Of a DNA stretch of 42,308 nt, positions 17,154-24,927 are shown piece after piece. The DNA is taken from positions 1-42,308 of the forward strand of contig NZ_FQZU01000047.1 in NCBI RefSeq assembly GCF_900142135.1. The letters run 5' to 3'. The stretch's first letter is position 1. Every line of letters starts with the position of its first letter. The position numbers were made by a program, and so were the translations under genes. This DNA is from Desulfatibacillum alkenivorans DSM 16219. Lineage in GTDB: Bacteria; Desulfobacterota; Desulfobacteria; Desulfobacterales; Desulfatibacillaceae. The notes under the pieces were generated by a model. The model worked only from the letters and a program-made list of their open reading frames with translations. It had not been told where the DNA came from and did not search any database.

Positions 17154-18284
17154 TTATCCGATGAGCTGAAGCACTGTCTGGGGCGCCGAGTTCGCCTGGG
17201 CGAGCATGGCAGTACCGGACTGCATCAGGATCTGATTTTTGGTGAACGAGGTCATTTCCGCGGCCATGTCCACATCCTGGATGACGGACATTGCAGCAGT
17301 GTTGTTCTCGATGGCGATGTTCAGGTTGGCGTAGGTGTAGTCCAGCCTGTTCTGGATGGCGCCGATGTCCGCCCGGGAAGAGTTGAGGGCGGTCATGGCG
17401 TTATCGATCAGGTCCATGGAAGACTGGGCATCAGCCAGGGAGGACAGGTCCACGGCGCCAACGGACAGGCCCGTGGAATCCATGGAATCCAACTGAAAAC
17501 TGATGCGGTAGTCCCCGGTGTTTTTCTCGCCCACCTGGAACGTGGCGTCGGCCACGGACATGGTCATGACTTCGCCACATTCCACCGCACTGGTGGCCAG
17601 GACGGCGGAATCGGCAGCCGTGGTGGTCTTAAAGGACACGCCAAAGGTGTTGAAGTCGTAGGTGTCCCCGCCGGATCCCACGGTCAGGGTCTGGGTTTCC
17701 ACCGTGCCGTTGCCGGTGTACACCATGGTGATGACCGAGGCGCCTGCGGAGGTGAAGCCGATAGTTTCTTCATCCTTACCCTTGAAAGCACTCACGTCAA
17801 GTTCGTACACGTTGCTGATTTTACCCACACTGGTGGCGTCAGCGCTTACCAAGCCCTTGGTGCCGTATCCCGTGAGCAGGGAGGAGCCCTGAAAGGTGGT
17901 GGTTGTGGCGATCCGATCCATTTCTTTAAGCAATTGATCTGCTTCCGCGTTGAGGTCGCTCAGGTTCTGTTCGTTGTTCTTGGAGGAGGCCTGGGTGGCC
18001 AATTCCTTCAAACGCACCAGAATGGAATCGATCTGCTCCACGCCGCCTTCCGCGATCTGCAGCAGGGAGTTGGCCTGGGTGGTGTTGTTGGCGGCGACCG
18101 CCTGTGATTTTACCTGCGCAGCAAACTTGCGGGACATGGAGAGGCCCGCTGCGTCGTCCTTGGCGCGGTTGATCCGTAAACCGGATGACAACCTCTCCAG
18201 GGATTTGGAAACCTTGGAATCGGTGATTCCAAGCTGCCTATGCGCACCTATTGCCGAAATGTTGTTTGCGACTCTGAGACCCAT
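17154..18284 (-). CDS. fliC: Flagellin, copy 1
   Basis: 376 residues with canonical D0/D1 ends: MGLRVANNISAIGAHRQL at the start, and NTAAMSVIQDVDMAAEMT, QILMQSGTAMLAQAN at the end. The variable middle is short. Copy 2 (18682-19812) differs at 15 of the first 127 residues but is identical over residues 128-237. One Cys (SAVECGE) is present in the middle. The start has an AAGGAGGAA site. It has its own sigma-28-like promoter, a 150-base leader and an intrinsic terminator, so it is transcribed as a single gene. Exported and assembled as the filament; it is probably glycosylated on Ser/Thr in the middle region by the products of the adjacent sugar operon (inference). Confidence 0.95.
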   Translation of the reverse strand: MGLRVANNISAIGAHRQLGITDSKVSKSLERLSSGLRINRAKDDAAGLSMSRKFAAQVKSQAVAANNTTQANSLLQIAEGGVEQIDSILVRLKELATQASSKNNEQNLSDLNAEADQLLKEMDRIATTTTFQGSSLLTGYGTKGLVSADATSVGKISNVYELDVSAFKGKDEETIGFTSAGASVITMVYTGNGTVETQTLTVGSGGDTYDFNTFGVSFKTTTAADSAVLATSAVECGEVMTMSVADATFQVGEKNTGDYRISFQLDSMDSTGLSVGAVDLSSLADAQSSMDLIDNAMTALNSSRADIGAIQNRLDYTYANLNIAIENNTAAMSVIQDVDMAAEMTSFTKNQILMQSGTAMLAQANSAPQTVLQLIG

Positions 18285-18285
18285 A

Positions 18286-18390
18286 TTAAAATTCCTCCTT
18301 GAAAATGGCCGCCGGATTCCTCAAACCGTTGGCCTTTTCTGACTTCCTTGCCAGAAGTCCATAGATTTGCAAATACCTGATCCAGTTCAT
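18286..18390 (-). CDS. Possible 34-residue leader ORF before flagellin 1
   Basis: In the leader of flagellin 1 an ATG at 18390 opens a frame MNWIRYLQIYGLLARKSEK... that ends with TAA just before the flagellin ATG, running through the flagellin ribosome binding site. A full AAAGGAGGTG stands upstream, but about 15 bases from this ATG, farther than usual. Flagellin 2 has the same AAAGGAGGTG without an equivalent ATG, so translation is uncertain. If translated, it would couple flagellin translation to the leader. Confidence 0.25.
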   Translation of the reverse strand: MNWIRYLQIYGLLARKSEKANGLRNPAAIFKEEF

Positions 18391-18400
18391 GCTGCTTCGA

Positions 18401-18412
18401 CACACCTCCTTT
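18401..18412 (-). promoter_or_regulatory. Extended Shine-Dalgarno-like element in the flagellin 1 leader
   Basis: The minus strand reads AAAGGAGGTGTG, ten bases of which are shared with the leader of flagellin 2 (19948-19957). It lies about 120 bases before the flagellin start, far from its own ribosome binding site (AAGGAGGAA). The leader also shares AAAGGCCAACGG (18326-18337) with AAAGGCTAACGG in the other leader. It may be a ribosome standby site or a GGA-containing CsrA site. Confidence 0.45.
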
Positions 18413-18441
18413 CCGAAACTTCTAGTTTTTCCTCATTATTA

Positions 18442-18468
18442 TTATCGTCATTCTATTTTTTTTACTTA
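18442..18468 (-). promoter_or_regulatory. Sigma-28-like promoter of flagellin 1
   Basis: On the minus strand TAAGTAAA (18461-18468), 11 bases, GACGATAA (18442-18449). The -10 differs from GCCGATAA at one base; the -35 is weak beyond TAA. The predicted leader is about 150 bases. Confidence 0.6.
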
Positions 18469-18575
18469 AGGCATTTCTTGCTTTAACCTTTGTTTTTTTT
18501 GCCTATTTTTACCGAATTGACTAGCTTGATTATTATCGAATCCTGTCCTGTTATTTTACTCTTCACTTGTTGGGT

Positions 18576-18664
18576 GGGCCCGGACGCACTCCGGGCCCTG
18601 AGGTGAAAGTGAGAGTAAAAGGAAATGTAGTTATTGTTTTTTGGGACCCGGAGATCCGGGTCCC
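18576..18664 (-). other. Two GC-rich hairpins downstream of flagellin 2
   Basis: Stem 18643-18651 with 18656-18664 (GGGACCCGG, loop of four) lies 18 bases past the flagellin 2 stop. Stem 18576-18583 with 18591-18598 (GGGCCCGG, loop of seven) follows about 45 bases later. Neither has a T-run on the minus strand; the first has A instead. They may protect the 3' end or stop transcription with other factors. The remaining gap of 18285-18681 holds the promoter and leader of flagellin 1. Confidence 0.55.
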
Positions 18665-18681
18665 ATTAAGTGACTTTAATC

Positions 18682-19812
18682 CTAGCCGATGAGGCTGAGT
18701 ATGTTCTGGGGGGCCGAGTTCGCCTGGGCGAGCATGGCGGTGCCGGACTGCATCAGGATCTGGTTTTTGGTGAAGGTGGTCATTTCCATGGCCATATCCA
18801 CATCCTGGATGACGGACATTGCTGCGGTGTTGTTCTCGATGGCGATGTTCAGGTTGGCGTAGGTGTAGTCCAGCCTGTTCTGGATGGCGCCAATGTTGGC
18901 CCGGGAAGCGTTCAGGGCGGTCATGGCATTATCGATCATATCCATGGAAGACTGGGCATCAGCCAGGGAGGACAGGTCCACGGCGCCCACGGACAGGCCC
19001 GTGGAATCCATGGACTCCAACTGAAAACTGATGCGGTAGTCCCCGGTGTTTTTCTCGCCCACCTGGAAGGTGGCGTCGGCCACGGACATGGTCATGACTC
19101 CGCCACATTCCACCGCACTGGTGGCCAGGACGGCGGAATCGGCAGCCGTGGTGGTCTTGAAGGATACGCCAAAGGTATTGAAGTCGTAGGTGTCCCCGCC
19201 GGATCCCACGGTCAGGGTCTGGGTTTCCACCGTGCCGTTGCCGGTGTACACCATGGTGATAACCGAGGCGCCGGCGGAGGTGAAGCCGATAGTTTCTTCA
19301 TCCTTACCCTTGAAAGCACTCACGTCAAGTTCGTACACGTTGCTGATTTTACCCACACTGGTGGCGTCAGCGCTTACCAAGCCCTTGGTGCCGTATCCTG
19401 TAAGCAGGGAGGAGCCCTGAAAGGTAGTGGTGGAAGCAATCCGATCCAACTCTTTGAGTATTTGATTTGCTTCCGCGTTGAGGTCGCTCAGGTTCTGCTC
19501 GTTGTTCTTGGATGCGGCCTGGGTCGACAGCTCCTTTAAACGAACCAGAATGGCGTCGATCTGCTCTACGCCGCCTTCTGCGATCTGCAACAGGGAGTTT
19601 GCCTGAGTGGTATTGTTGGCTGCAACAGCCTGGGAGCGAACCTGGGCGTCGAACTTGCGGGCCATGGACAGGCCGGCGGCATCGTCTTTGGCGCGGTTGA
19701 TGCGAAAGCCTGACGAAAGCCTTTCCAGTGATTTTGAAACTTTGCTGTCGGTGACGCCAAGTTGGCGGTGAGCGTTTACTGCGGCGATATTGTTAGCGAC
19801 TCTGAGACCCAT
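18682..19812 (-). CDS. fliC: Flagellin, copy 2
   Basis: 376 residues, the same length as copy 1, beginning MGLRVANNIAAVNAHRQLGV and ending with LAQANSAPQNILSLIG. Conserved D0/D1 ends are intact. Differences from copy 1 are concentrated in the first 127 residues and the last 140; residues 128-237 are identical. The start has a CAAGGAGGA site. It is preceded by the best sigma-28 promoter of the two flagellin genes and a 167-base leader. It follows the terminator of the sugar operon, so it is an independent late transcript. Two flagellins may differ in level or in position along the filament (inference). Confidence 0.95.
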   Translation of the reverse strand: MGLRVANNIAAVNAHRQLGVTDSKVSKSLERLSSGFRINRAKDDAAGLSMARKFDAQVRSQAVAANNTTQANSLLQIAEGGVEQIDAILVRLKELSTQAASKNNEQNLSDLNAEANQILKELDRIASTTTFQGSSLLTGYGTKGLVSADATSVGKISNVYELDVSAFKGKDEETIGFTSAGASVITMVYTGNGTVETQTLTVGSGGDTYDFNTFGVSFKTTTAADSAVLATSAVECGGVMTMSVADATFQVGEKNTGDYRISFQLESMDSTGLSVGAVDLSSLADAQSSMDMIDNAMTALNASRANIGAIQNRLDYTYANLNIAIENNTAAMSVIQDVDMAMEMTTFTKNQILMQSGTAMLAQANSAPQNILSLIG

Positions 19813-19947
19813 GATAAATCCTCCTTGATTTAAAGGGCCGGTATGTATCCGGCTTTTTCTTTTTGTATTCGGCTTCCGTGCCGAAGTTTTTTCTGAAAAT
19901 TAAGGTTGGCGCTTGTTCAAGGTTAATCCGTTAGCCTTTGGAAGTAT

Positions 19948-19957
19948 CACCTCCTTT
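19948..19957 (-). promoter_or_regulatory. Extended Shine-Dalgarno-like element in the flagellin 2 leader
   Basis: The minus strand reads AAAGGAGGTGATAC here; AAAGGAGGTGAT is fully complementary to the usual 3' tail of bacterial 16S rRNA. It is about 140 bases upstream of the flagellin start. AAAGGCTAACGG (19928-19939) follows 8 bases later and has a near-copy in the other flagellin leader. No ATG is suitably spaced. Confidence 0.45.
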
Positions 19958-19986
19958 ATTTTCGTTTTCCCTATGTCTTAGTAACT

Positions 19987-20013
19987 GTATCGGTATTGGG
20001 TCCCAGAACTTTA
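19987..20013 (-). promoter_or_regulatory. Sigma-28 promoter of flagellin 2
   Basis: On the minus strand TAAAGTTC (20006-20013), 11 bases, ACCGATAC (19987-19994). The -35 matches the FliA consensus TAAAGTTT at 7 of 8 and the -10 matches GCCGATAA at 6 of 8, with exact spacing. Predicted leader about 167 bases. Confidence 0.82.
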
Positions 20014-20033
20014 AATAAATTTTTCACCTTAAA

Positions 20034-20067
20034 AGCAAAAACCTTCCCGGGTGGAAAGGTTTTTGCT
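20034..20067 (-). terminator. Terminator at the end of the pseudaminic acid operon
   Basis: A 12-base perfect inverted repeat (AGCAAAAACCTT at 20034-20045, AAGGTTTTTGCT at 20056-20067) about 27 bases after the last gene of the sugar operon. The T-run lies within the stem and could work in either direction. It separates the sugar operon from the flagellin 2 promoter. Confidence 0.75.
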
Positions 20068-20093
20068 AACATCTTATTATTAATAGATAAAAA

Positions 20094-21965
20094 TCAATTC
20101 GCCTCCGTAAGAGCCTCTACGCCCATGTCCAGAGCCTCGTTTAAGGAAAGGCATAACTGCCCAAAAGCGCCCATAAAAAACTCGGCCAGCTTCAGGCGGT
20201 AGGCGTTGCCCCAGTCCTCGTCATCGAACCGGTCCTCAGCCACCTCCCACTCCATGACCAGGGGGAGAATCTCCGTATGAAAAAGCTCCTGGAGAGAAAA
20301 GATAAAAGGGGACATGGTCAACTGGGATATAATGGAATCCACGGACTCCATGGCGTGGCGTACGCCGGAGCGGAGGACAAAGTCCATGTCATCGTCCAGG
20401 GCTTCCAGGCGTCGAAGCAACGGGTTGACGATTTCAATGCCTTTTTTGCATTGGGCGATGGCCTCTTCGCTGTTTTGCTTCCAATCCTTGAGCACATGGA
20501 TATTATCCTTGGCGGGGTTGGAGCCCTTTGCCTGGGAAACAATGGACAGGGCGTTTTCCCTGGGAGCGAACTCCTCCGTGCAATAGGACTCTATGGCCTG
20601 GGAAAAAGGCATGATCTTGGTTCCCACGATCCGGGCGCCTCCCTCGGTGGCGTTGACCACGGTCCCGTCGTAGGTTGCAAAGCGGGTTTCGTAGTCCTTC
20701 ATGCATTTGTACCAGATCTCGCAGGTGACCACGTCCTCGCCCAGGTTGCCCGGAACCGTAAAGGTGTTGACGTTGAACGTGCTTTGTTTGGCGCCGAATG
20801 CATTGCCCGCGGCGTGGGTGAGGCCGCCGGGAGCCTGAGCCAGGTCGTTGCCTACCAATATAATAGGGTCGCATCCCATAAGCCGGGCCAATTCAAAGCC
20901 TGCTATGGCCGTGGAAAGCCCCATGTCGATCACGTCCTTTTCCATGCCAAGGTCCAGGAAAAACTTGTATCGCCTGGTCATGAAGAGCTTAGGCCCCTTG
21001 TGGGCGTGAACCGAACTGGGATGGGCGAAGGACGGAACCAGGTGGATGGTTTTCTCCATGTTGTTCAGGCCGACGAAAAACTTGTTGATGCCCGGCGTTC
21101 GCTCAATGGTGGTGGCGAAATGAGGATAAATCCCCTCGTCCTGCAATATTTTCAGGGAGGCGTCCACGCTGATGATGACCGCCTTGTTGTTGATCAGCTT
21201 GAGTTGGTGCACATTCTTCTTAAGAGACGGCCCGGTGGCCACGATGACGGCCGGACGATTTTTAAAGGCGTTTTCCACGCACCGCAGATTGGGGGATTTA
21301 TCGTACAGATCCAGGTTGCGGAAAAAATTCTCATAGGAAGCCAGGGTGTCGTACGGCTCGTTGCCTCTCAGGGAAATCCAGAGGTCTCCCATGTCGGCGA
21401 TGGCCGTTCGGGCCGCGTCATAATAGTCCGGGTCGATTTCCAGGGAAGCGGGCCAGGGAACCCAGCGGAGGGCCTTGAAATACCTGTAGCACAGATTGTC
21501 CATGGCCGCCTTGACCTGGGTGAACAGGTCGTCCTCCGGGCTTTCGCACAGAATGCGAATATTCGGGTTGGAAAAAGGTCCGGAAAGATCCGTAACCTCC
21601 ATGGCCATTTTCAGGCATTCCATGTCCTTTTCCACCACCAGGACCCTTTTCAAGCGGTCCGAATCCTTCATGAGCTGATCCAGAAACAAAAGCTGGTATC
21701 CAAGCCCCACGCCGAAAAGGACGACAAAAGGCGCCCTTTCCAGGGAAGCGCCTTTGAAAACCTCCTTAACATGAAGGAGCGGGTCCATGGAATCGTCATA
21801 GAACATGACGTTTTTCTCCGGCGTGGACCAAGCCAAATTGGGAGGCCCGCTCCCTTTGGGAGAAATTAAATGATAGGCGCCCGAGCCGGCCCCTGCCAGG
21901 CGCTTGGCCATGTCGGGATATCTTTCCCTGAGGATCTTCAGGTTTTTGACGAATGTAGGGTTCAT
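20094..21965 (-). CDS. Maf/DUF115 family protein, probable flagellin nonulosonate transferase
   Basis: 623 residues from the ATG at 21965, which has AGGAGGAATC upstream and overlaps the previous stop as ATGA; the longer frame to 22145 is not used. The central region has the DUF115 signature: AVIVATGPSLKKN, then VISVDASLKIL and GCDPIILVGNDLA. Motility accessory factors (Maf) of this family are required in Campylobacter, Aeromonas and Magnetospirillum to attach pseudaminic or legionaminic acid to flagellin in the cytoplasm. Last gene of the sugar operon and next to both flagellin genes, it is the best candidate for the transferase step. No membrane segment or signal peptide is seen. Confidence 0.88.
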   Translation of the reverse strand: MNPTFVKNLKILRERYPDMAKRLAGAGSGAYHLISPKGSGPPNLAWSTPEKNVMFYDDSMDPLLHVKEVFKGASLERAPFVVLFGVGLGYQLLFLDQLMKDSDRLKRVLVVEKDMECLKMAMEVTDLSGPFSNPNIRILCESPEDDLFTQVKAAMDNLCYRYFKALRWVPWPASLEIDPDYYDAARTAIADMGDLWISLRGNEPYDTLASYENFFRNLDLYDKSPNLRCVENAFKNRPAVIVATGPSLKKNVHQLKLINNKAVIISVDASLKILQDEGIYPHFATTIERTPGINKFFVGLNNMEKTIHLVPSFAHPSSVHAHKGPKLFMTRRYKFFLDLGMEKDVIDMGLSTAIAGFELARLMGCDPIILVGNDLAQAPGGLTHAAGNAFGAKQSTFNVNTFTVPGNLGEDVVTCEIWYKCMKDYETRFATYDGTVVNATEGGARIVGTKIMPFSQAIESYCTEEFAPRENALSIVSQAKGSNPAKDNIHVLKDWKQNSEEAIAQCKKGIEIVNPLLRRLEALDDDMDFVLRSGVRHAMESVDSIISQLTMSPFIFSLQELFHTEILPLVMEWEVAEDRFDDEDWGNAYRLKLAEFFMGAFGQLCLSLNEALDMGVEALTEAN

Positions 21966-24358
21966 GATTCCTCCTGACCGGAAACCAGGCAGACCGCGCC
22001 GTTCAGCAAAAGAAAGCGTTCCTCCAGTTGTCCCGTTTTTTCCATGGCTTGCGCCACGGTCTCCACCTTGGCCATAAAATCCATACCCGGTTCGAATGCG
22101 GCTTCCTTGTCGCCCTTGACCAGGTATCCCAGGTCCTCCAGGCACCCCAGGGCGCCGTGAACGACGCCCAAGGCCGATAAAATGAAAAACCGCGCCGCCT
22201 GGGCGAGCAAAAAGCTCATGTCCCGCTCCAGGACCTTTTGGAGCAGGTCCGCGGCTTCATCCACATCCTGGGCGCTCAAGCAGGCCAGGGCTTTGTGGAC
22301 GAAGAACGCCTTTTCCTCCGCATCGTTTTCAAACCCTTCGTCCGAATCCAAATCCAGCGCTGCCAGGGTTTCAAACTCATTGTTCCTTATTAAAAAGGAT
22401 GCGTAGGCGTTCAACACCGCAGGGGCTTTGCAGCCGCGATCCAGCATTCCGGTATAATTTTTCCGGGCGAATTCCGGATCCGTATCCTCCATCATCAAAG
22501 CCAGCCGCAGGACCAGCCGCCAGTTATCCGACTCGGTGGGATGCTGTTGATTGAGTATCTTAAGCCAATGCAGGCTTTTTTCTTCGTCTCCTATGGAGGA
22601 AAAATCCTGCACCGCCGTGGTGACCGTGGCCAGGGAGGGATTCTCCTCCGCCAGATAGGCGGCCTCCTTCCTCAATACCCTGCGCTCCCGGCCGTATTCA
22701 TCGTGGATGACGTCCAACTGCCCCGGCGGAACGCTTTTCACTTTAATCTGCAACGCGTTCAGAGAATCGGCCACGGTCTCGGCCGCCCTGCCATGAAACC
22801 GGATTTCAGGCTTGCGGGGAAAAATCCGGATGGCGGAGGTTTGGGGAATGAAGTTGTCCGGCAGGCCGGAGATAATCAGCCAGTCGGTGGTTACATCGGT
22901 CCTGCCTATGGACAGTTCGTAGGCCACGGGCGTCTTTTCGGACAAAAGGGCCTTCAGGAACAGCAGATTGATCCTGTGAAACGGGGACAACTGCTCGTCA
23001 GCATCCAGAAAGAATACATAGTCCCCGGCCGCCTGGTCCATGGCGAAATTCCGGGCTGCGGAAAAGTCGTCCTCCCAGGCGAAATCGTAAACCCTGGCGC
23101 CCATGCCGGCGGCCGTTTCCTTGGTATTGTCGGAAGAGCCGGTGTCCACGACCACCACTTCATCCACTAAACCGAAAACGGACTGCAAAGCCCTAGGCAG
23201 GGATTCCTCCTCGTCCCGGACGATCATGCATAGGCTGAGCATGATGGGCTTTTCCTCCGTGGCTTCCATGCTCATAAGAAAAAAGTCGATGCCCGAGCGT
23301 ACGGTGTCATCCAGATTTTTGGCCTTGAGGGCGTTGTTAAAGGATTCCCGGGCTCTTTCGCGCTGGCCGTTAACCAGGTACATCTTGCCCAGGTTGAATA
23401 AGGCGTCGGCGTCGTCCTTATCCAGTTCCCTGGCCTTTTCATAATAGGCCATGGCTTCGTCCAGCCTGCCCCGCATAGTCAGGACGGCGCCGCACACCTG
23501 GGCCAGGCCCGGGCTTTGCACAAACCACTGCTCCGGCACAAGGGGAATCAGTTTTTCAGCCGTTTCAAAATCCCCCGTCAGCGTCAGGTAATTAAAGGCG
23601 TAGGAAAGGATTTCCGTGTTGCCCAGGCCCTGCTTCATGCCTTCTATTATTCCGGGAATATGAGCTTTTCTGATTAACAGATACATGGATGGCGGCCACA
23701 CAAAACGGGGCCCGAAACGGGTGTCGTCATAGTACTTTTGATGCCCGTATTTGAACATGTCCAGGTACGAAGGCTTTTCCGGAGGATCGGGCCTTTCCTC
23801 GGGAGGAACGGAAAGCGTGACAGGCGCCAGTTTCAGTTTGATGGCCGGCGGCAAGCCCTGAATATGGAAAACATTTTCCATTGCGTCGGACGTCAGAAGG
23901 CTGAGTTTTTTCTTGGAGAACTCAGCCCTGGGAATCAGCCTGGGCTCCTGCGTGATAACCGTGGAAATGTGCTCGCCCGGATGATCGTATACATTCCGGG
24001 TTCCGGCCCATTCATACCGGCTTAAAATGCGGGCCGGCAGGCGTTTTTTTACGGTGGCCAGCAAGGGCGTCTTCTGGGCGGTCTTTAACAGCTCCACCGC
24101 CTTGTCCAGGCCTTGGAGATCCAGGATTTCCGATTTTCCGGCGAATAAAATCCATTCCGCCCTGACATGCCTTAAGTCAAACTTGATTTGATCCCCTTCC
24201 CGGATGGCGACAACCTTGCCAAGATTGATATCATGCCCGGGATCTCCCGGATGATGAAGCCTCAACTCCAGCACGGGCTCCCCCCATGAGGGAAAGTCGT
24301 ACCTGTCAGGAACCGTGACCACGCTCAAAACCGTGGGATATTCGTGGGTGTTTTTCAT
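21962..24358 (-). CDS. TPR-containing family 2 glycosyltransferase
   Basis: 798 residues starting MKNTHEYPTVLSVV at the ATG 24358, which overlaps the previous stop as ATGA and follows GGAG; a Met four codons earlier is possible. An N-terminal region of about 220 residues is unrecognised, followed by TPR-like helices (about 250-365, e.g. ALFNLGKMYLVNGQRERA). A GT2 domain is at about 373-560: LSLCMIVRDEEESLPRAL, VVVDTGSSDNT and DxD as FFLDADEQ (452-454). The C-terminal part is again helical. TPR-linked GT2 enzymes act on proteins or glycan chains. It may extend or add sugar on flagellin together with the Maf protein (inference). No transmembrane segment is seen. Confidence 0.85.
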   Translation of the reverse strand: MKNTHEYPTVLSVVTVPDRYDFPSWGEPVLELRLHHPGDPGHDINLGKVVAIREGDQIKFDLRHVRAEWILFAGKSEILDLQGLDKAVELLKTAQKTPLLATVKKRLPARILSRYEWAGTRNVYDHPGEHISTVITQEPRLIPRAEFSKKKLSLLTSDAMENVFHIQGLPPAIKLKLAPVTLSVPPEERPDPPEKPSYLDMFKYGHQKYYDDTRFGPRFVWPPSMYLLIRKAHIPGIIEGMKQGLGNTEILSYAFNYLTLTGDFETAEKLIPLVPEQWFVQSPGLAQVCGAVLTMRGRLDEAMAYYEKARELDKDDADALFNLGKMYLVNGQRERARESFNNALKAKNLDDTVRSGIDFFLMSMEATEEKPIMLSLCMIVRDEEESLPRALQSVFGLVDEVVVVDTGSSDNTKETAAGMGARVYDFAWEDDFSAARNFAMDQAAGDYVFFLDADEQLSPFHRINLLFLKALLSEKTPVAYELSIGRTDVTTDWLIISGLPDNFIPQTSAIRIFPRKPEIRFHGRAAETVADSLNALQIKVKSVPPGQLDVIHDEYGRERRVLRKEAAYLAEENPSLATVTTAVQDFSSIGDEEKSLHWLKILNQQHPTESDNWRLVLRLALMMEDTDPEFARKNYTGMLDRGCKAPAVLNAYASFLIRNNEFETLAALDLDSDEGFENDAEEKAFFVHKALACLSAQDVDEAADLLQKVLERDMSFLLAQAARFFILSALGVVHGALGCLEDLGYLVKGDKEAAFEPGMDFMAKVETVAQAMEKTGQLEERFLLLNGAVCLVSGQEES

Positions 24359-24927
24359 GGCTGTCTCCAATAGTTCAGGGAGTCCCTTTCGGATCTCAAA
24401 ACCCCGAACCAGATTTCGTCCTGATACTCTCCGTAAACCAGGGATTGCTCCCGCCAGCGGCCCTCCTCCTTCATTTGGAGGCGCCGGGCGCCCTCAAGGC
24501 ATGCGATATTGCCTTCCAAAACGCCCATGTACAAACGCCGAAGGCCCAAGACGTCAAAGGCGTAGGGCACAATCAGGGAAAGGACCGCATGGGCGCAGGC
24601 GGGGCGGGCGTGCTTCTTGGAGCCGATCATCAGGCCGATGTCCGCCGTACCGCTGATCCAATTAATGGCGTTCAGGGTCACATTGCCGATGTGCTTGTCC
24701 CGGTCTTCCTGATTAACAATGGCAAAGGCCGCGCCGGAGGTGGAGCCATGGAAGCGGGAGACGTACTCGGACAAATCCTCCAGAGTGCAGGGGAATTTAC
24801 CCACCGTAAGAAAGGCGTTTACCTCGGGATCGGAAATCCATCCGAGATATCGTGCGTTGGCATCTTCCGGCATCAGTTTTCTCAGCCCATATCCGCCCAG
24901 ACGCATTATGACGGGTGCGTTATCCAT
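24355..24927 (-). CDS. GNAT acetyltransferase (RimJ/PseH-like), copy A
   Basis: 190 residues starting MDNAPVIMRLGGYGLRK with AGGAGAGGAAA upstream. The RimJ/RimL-type GNAT fold is recognisable from YLGWISDPEVNAFL, AIVNQEDRDKHIGNVTL and YAFDVLGLRRLYMGVLEGN. It resembles the other GNAT of this operon (26346-26927) throughout (both have IGNxxLxxINWI), so the two are paralogues. In the acetyl-CoA-binding region this copy has SKKHARPACAHA instead of the usual glycine-rich G-x-G-x-G/A of the other copy, so it may bind a different donor or be impaired. The usual PseH role is N-acetylation of the 4-amino group of the UDP-altrosamine intermediate. It overlaps both neighbours. Confidence 0.82.
   Translation of the reverse strand: MDNAPVIMRLGGYGLRKLMPEDANARYLGWISDPEVNAFLTVGKFPCTLEDLSEYVSRFHGSTSGAAFAIVNQEDRDKHIGNVTLNAINWISGTADIGLMIGSKKHARPACAHAVLSLIVPYAFDVLGLRRLYMGVLEGNIACLEGARRLQMKEEGRWREQSLVYGEYQDEIWFGVLRSERDSLNYWRQP

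Noticed and set aside
17070-18107. Long plus-strand open frame of 345 codons opposite flagellin 1, and a similar one at 18670-19539 opposite flagellin 2
   Set aside because: Both are antisense shadows of flagellin genes. They are rich in Gly and His due to codon bias of the other strand, lack a ribosome binding site and have no recognisable domain.
20277-21869. Plus-strand open frame of 530 codons opposite the Maf/DUF115 gene
   Set aside because: Antisense shadow of a well supported gene with clear family motifs; composition (many His, Gly, Val, Gln) is typical of such shadows.
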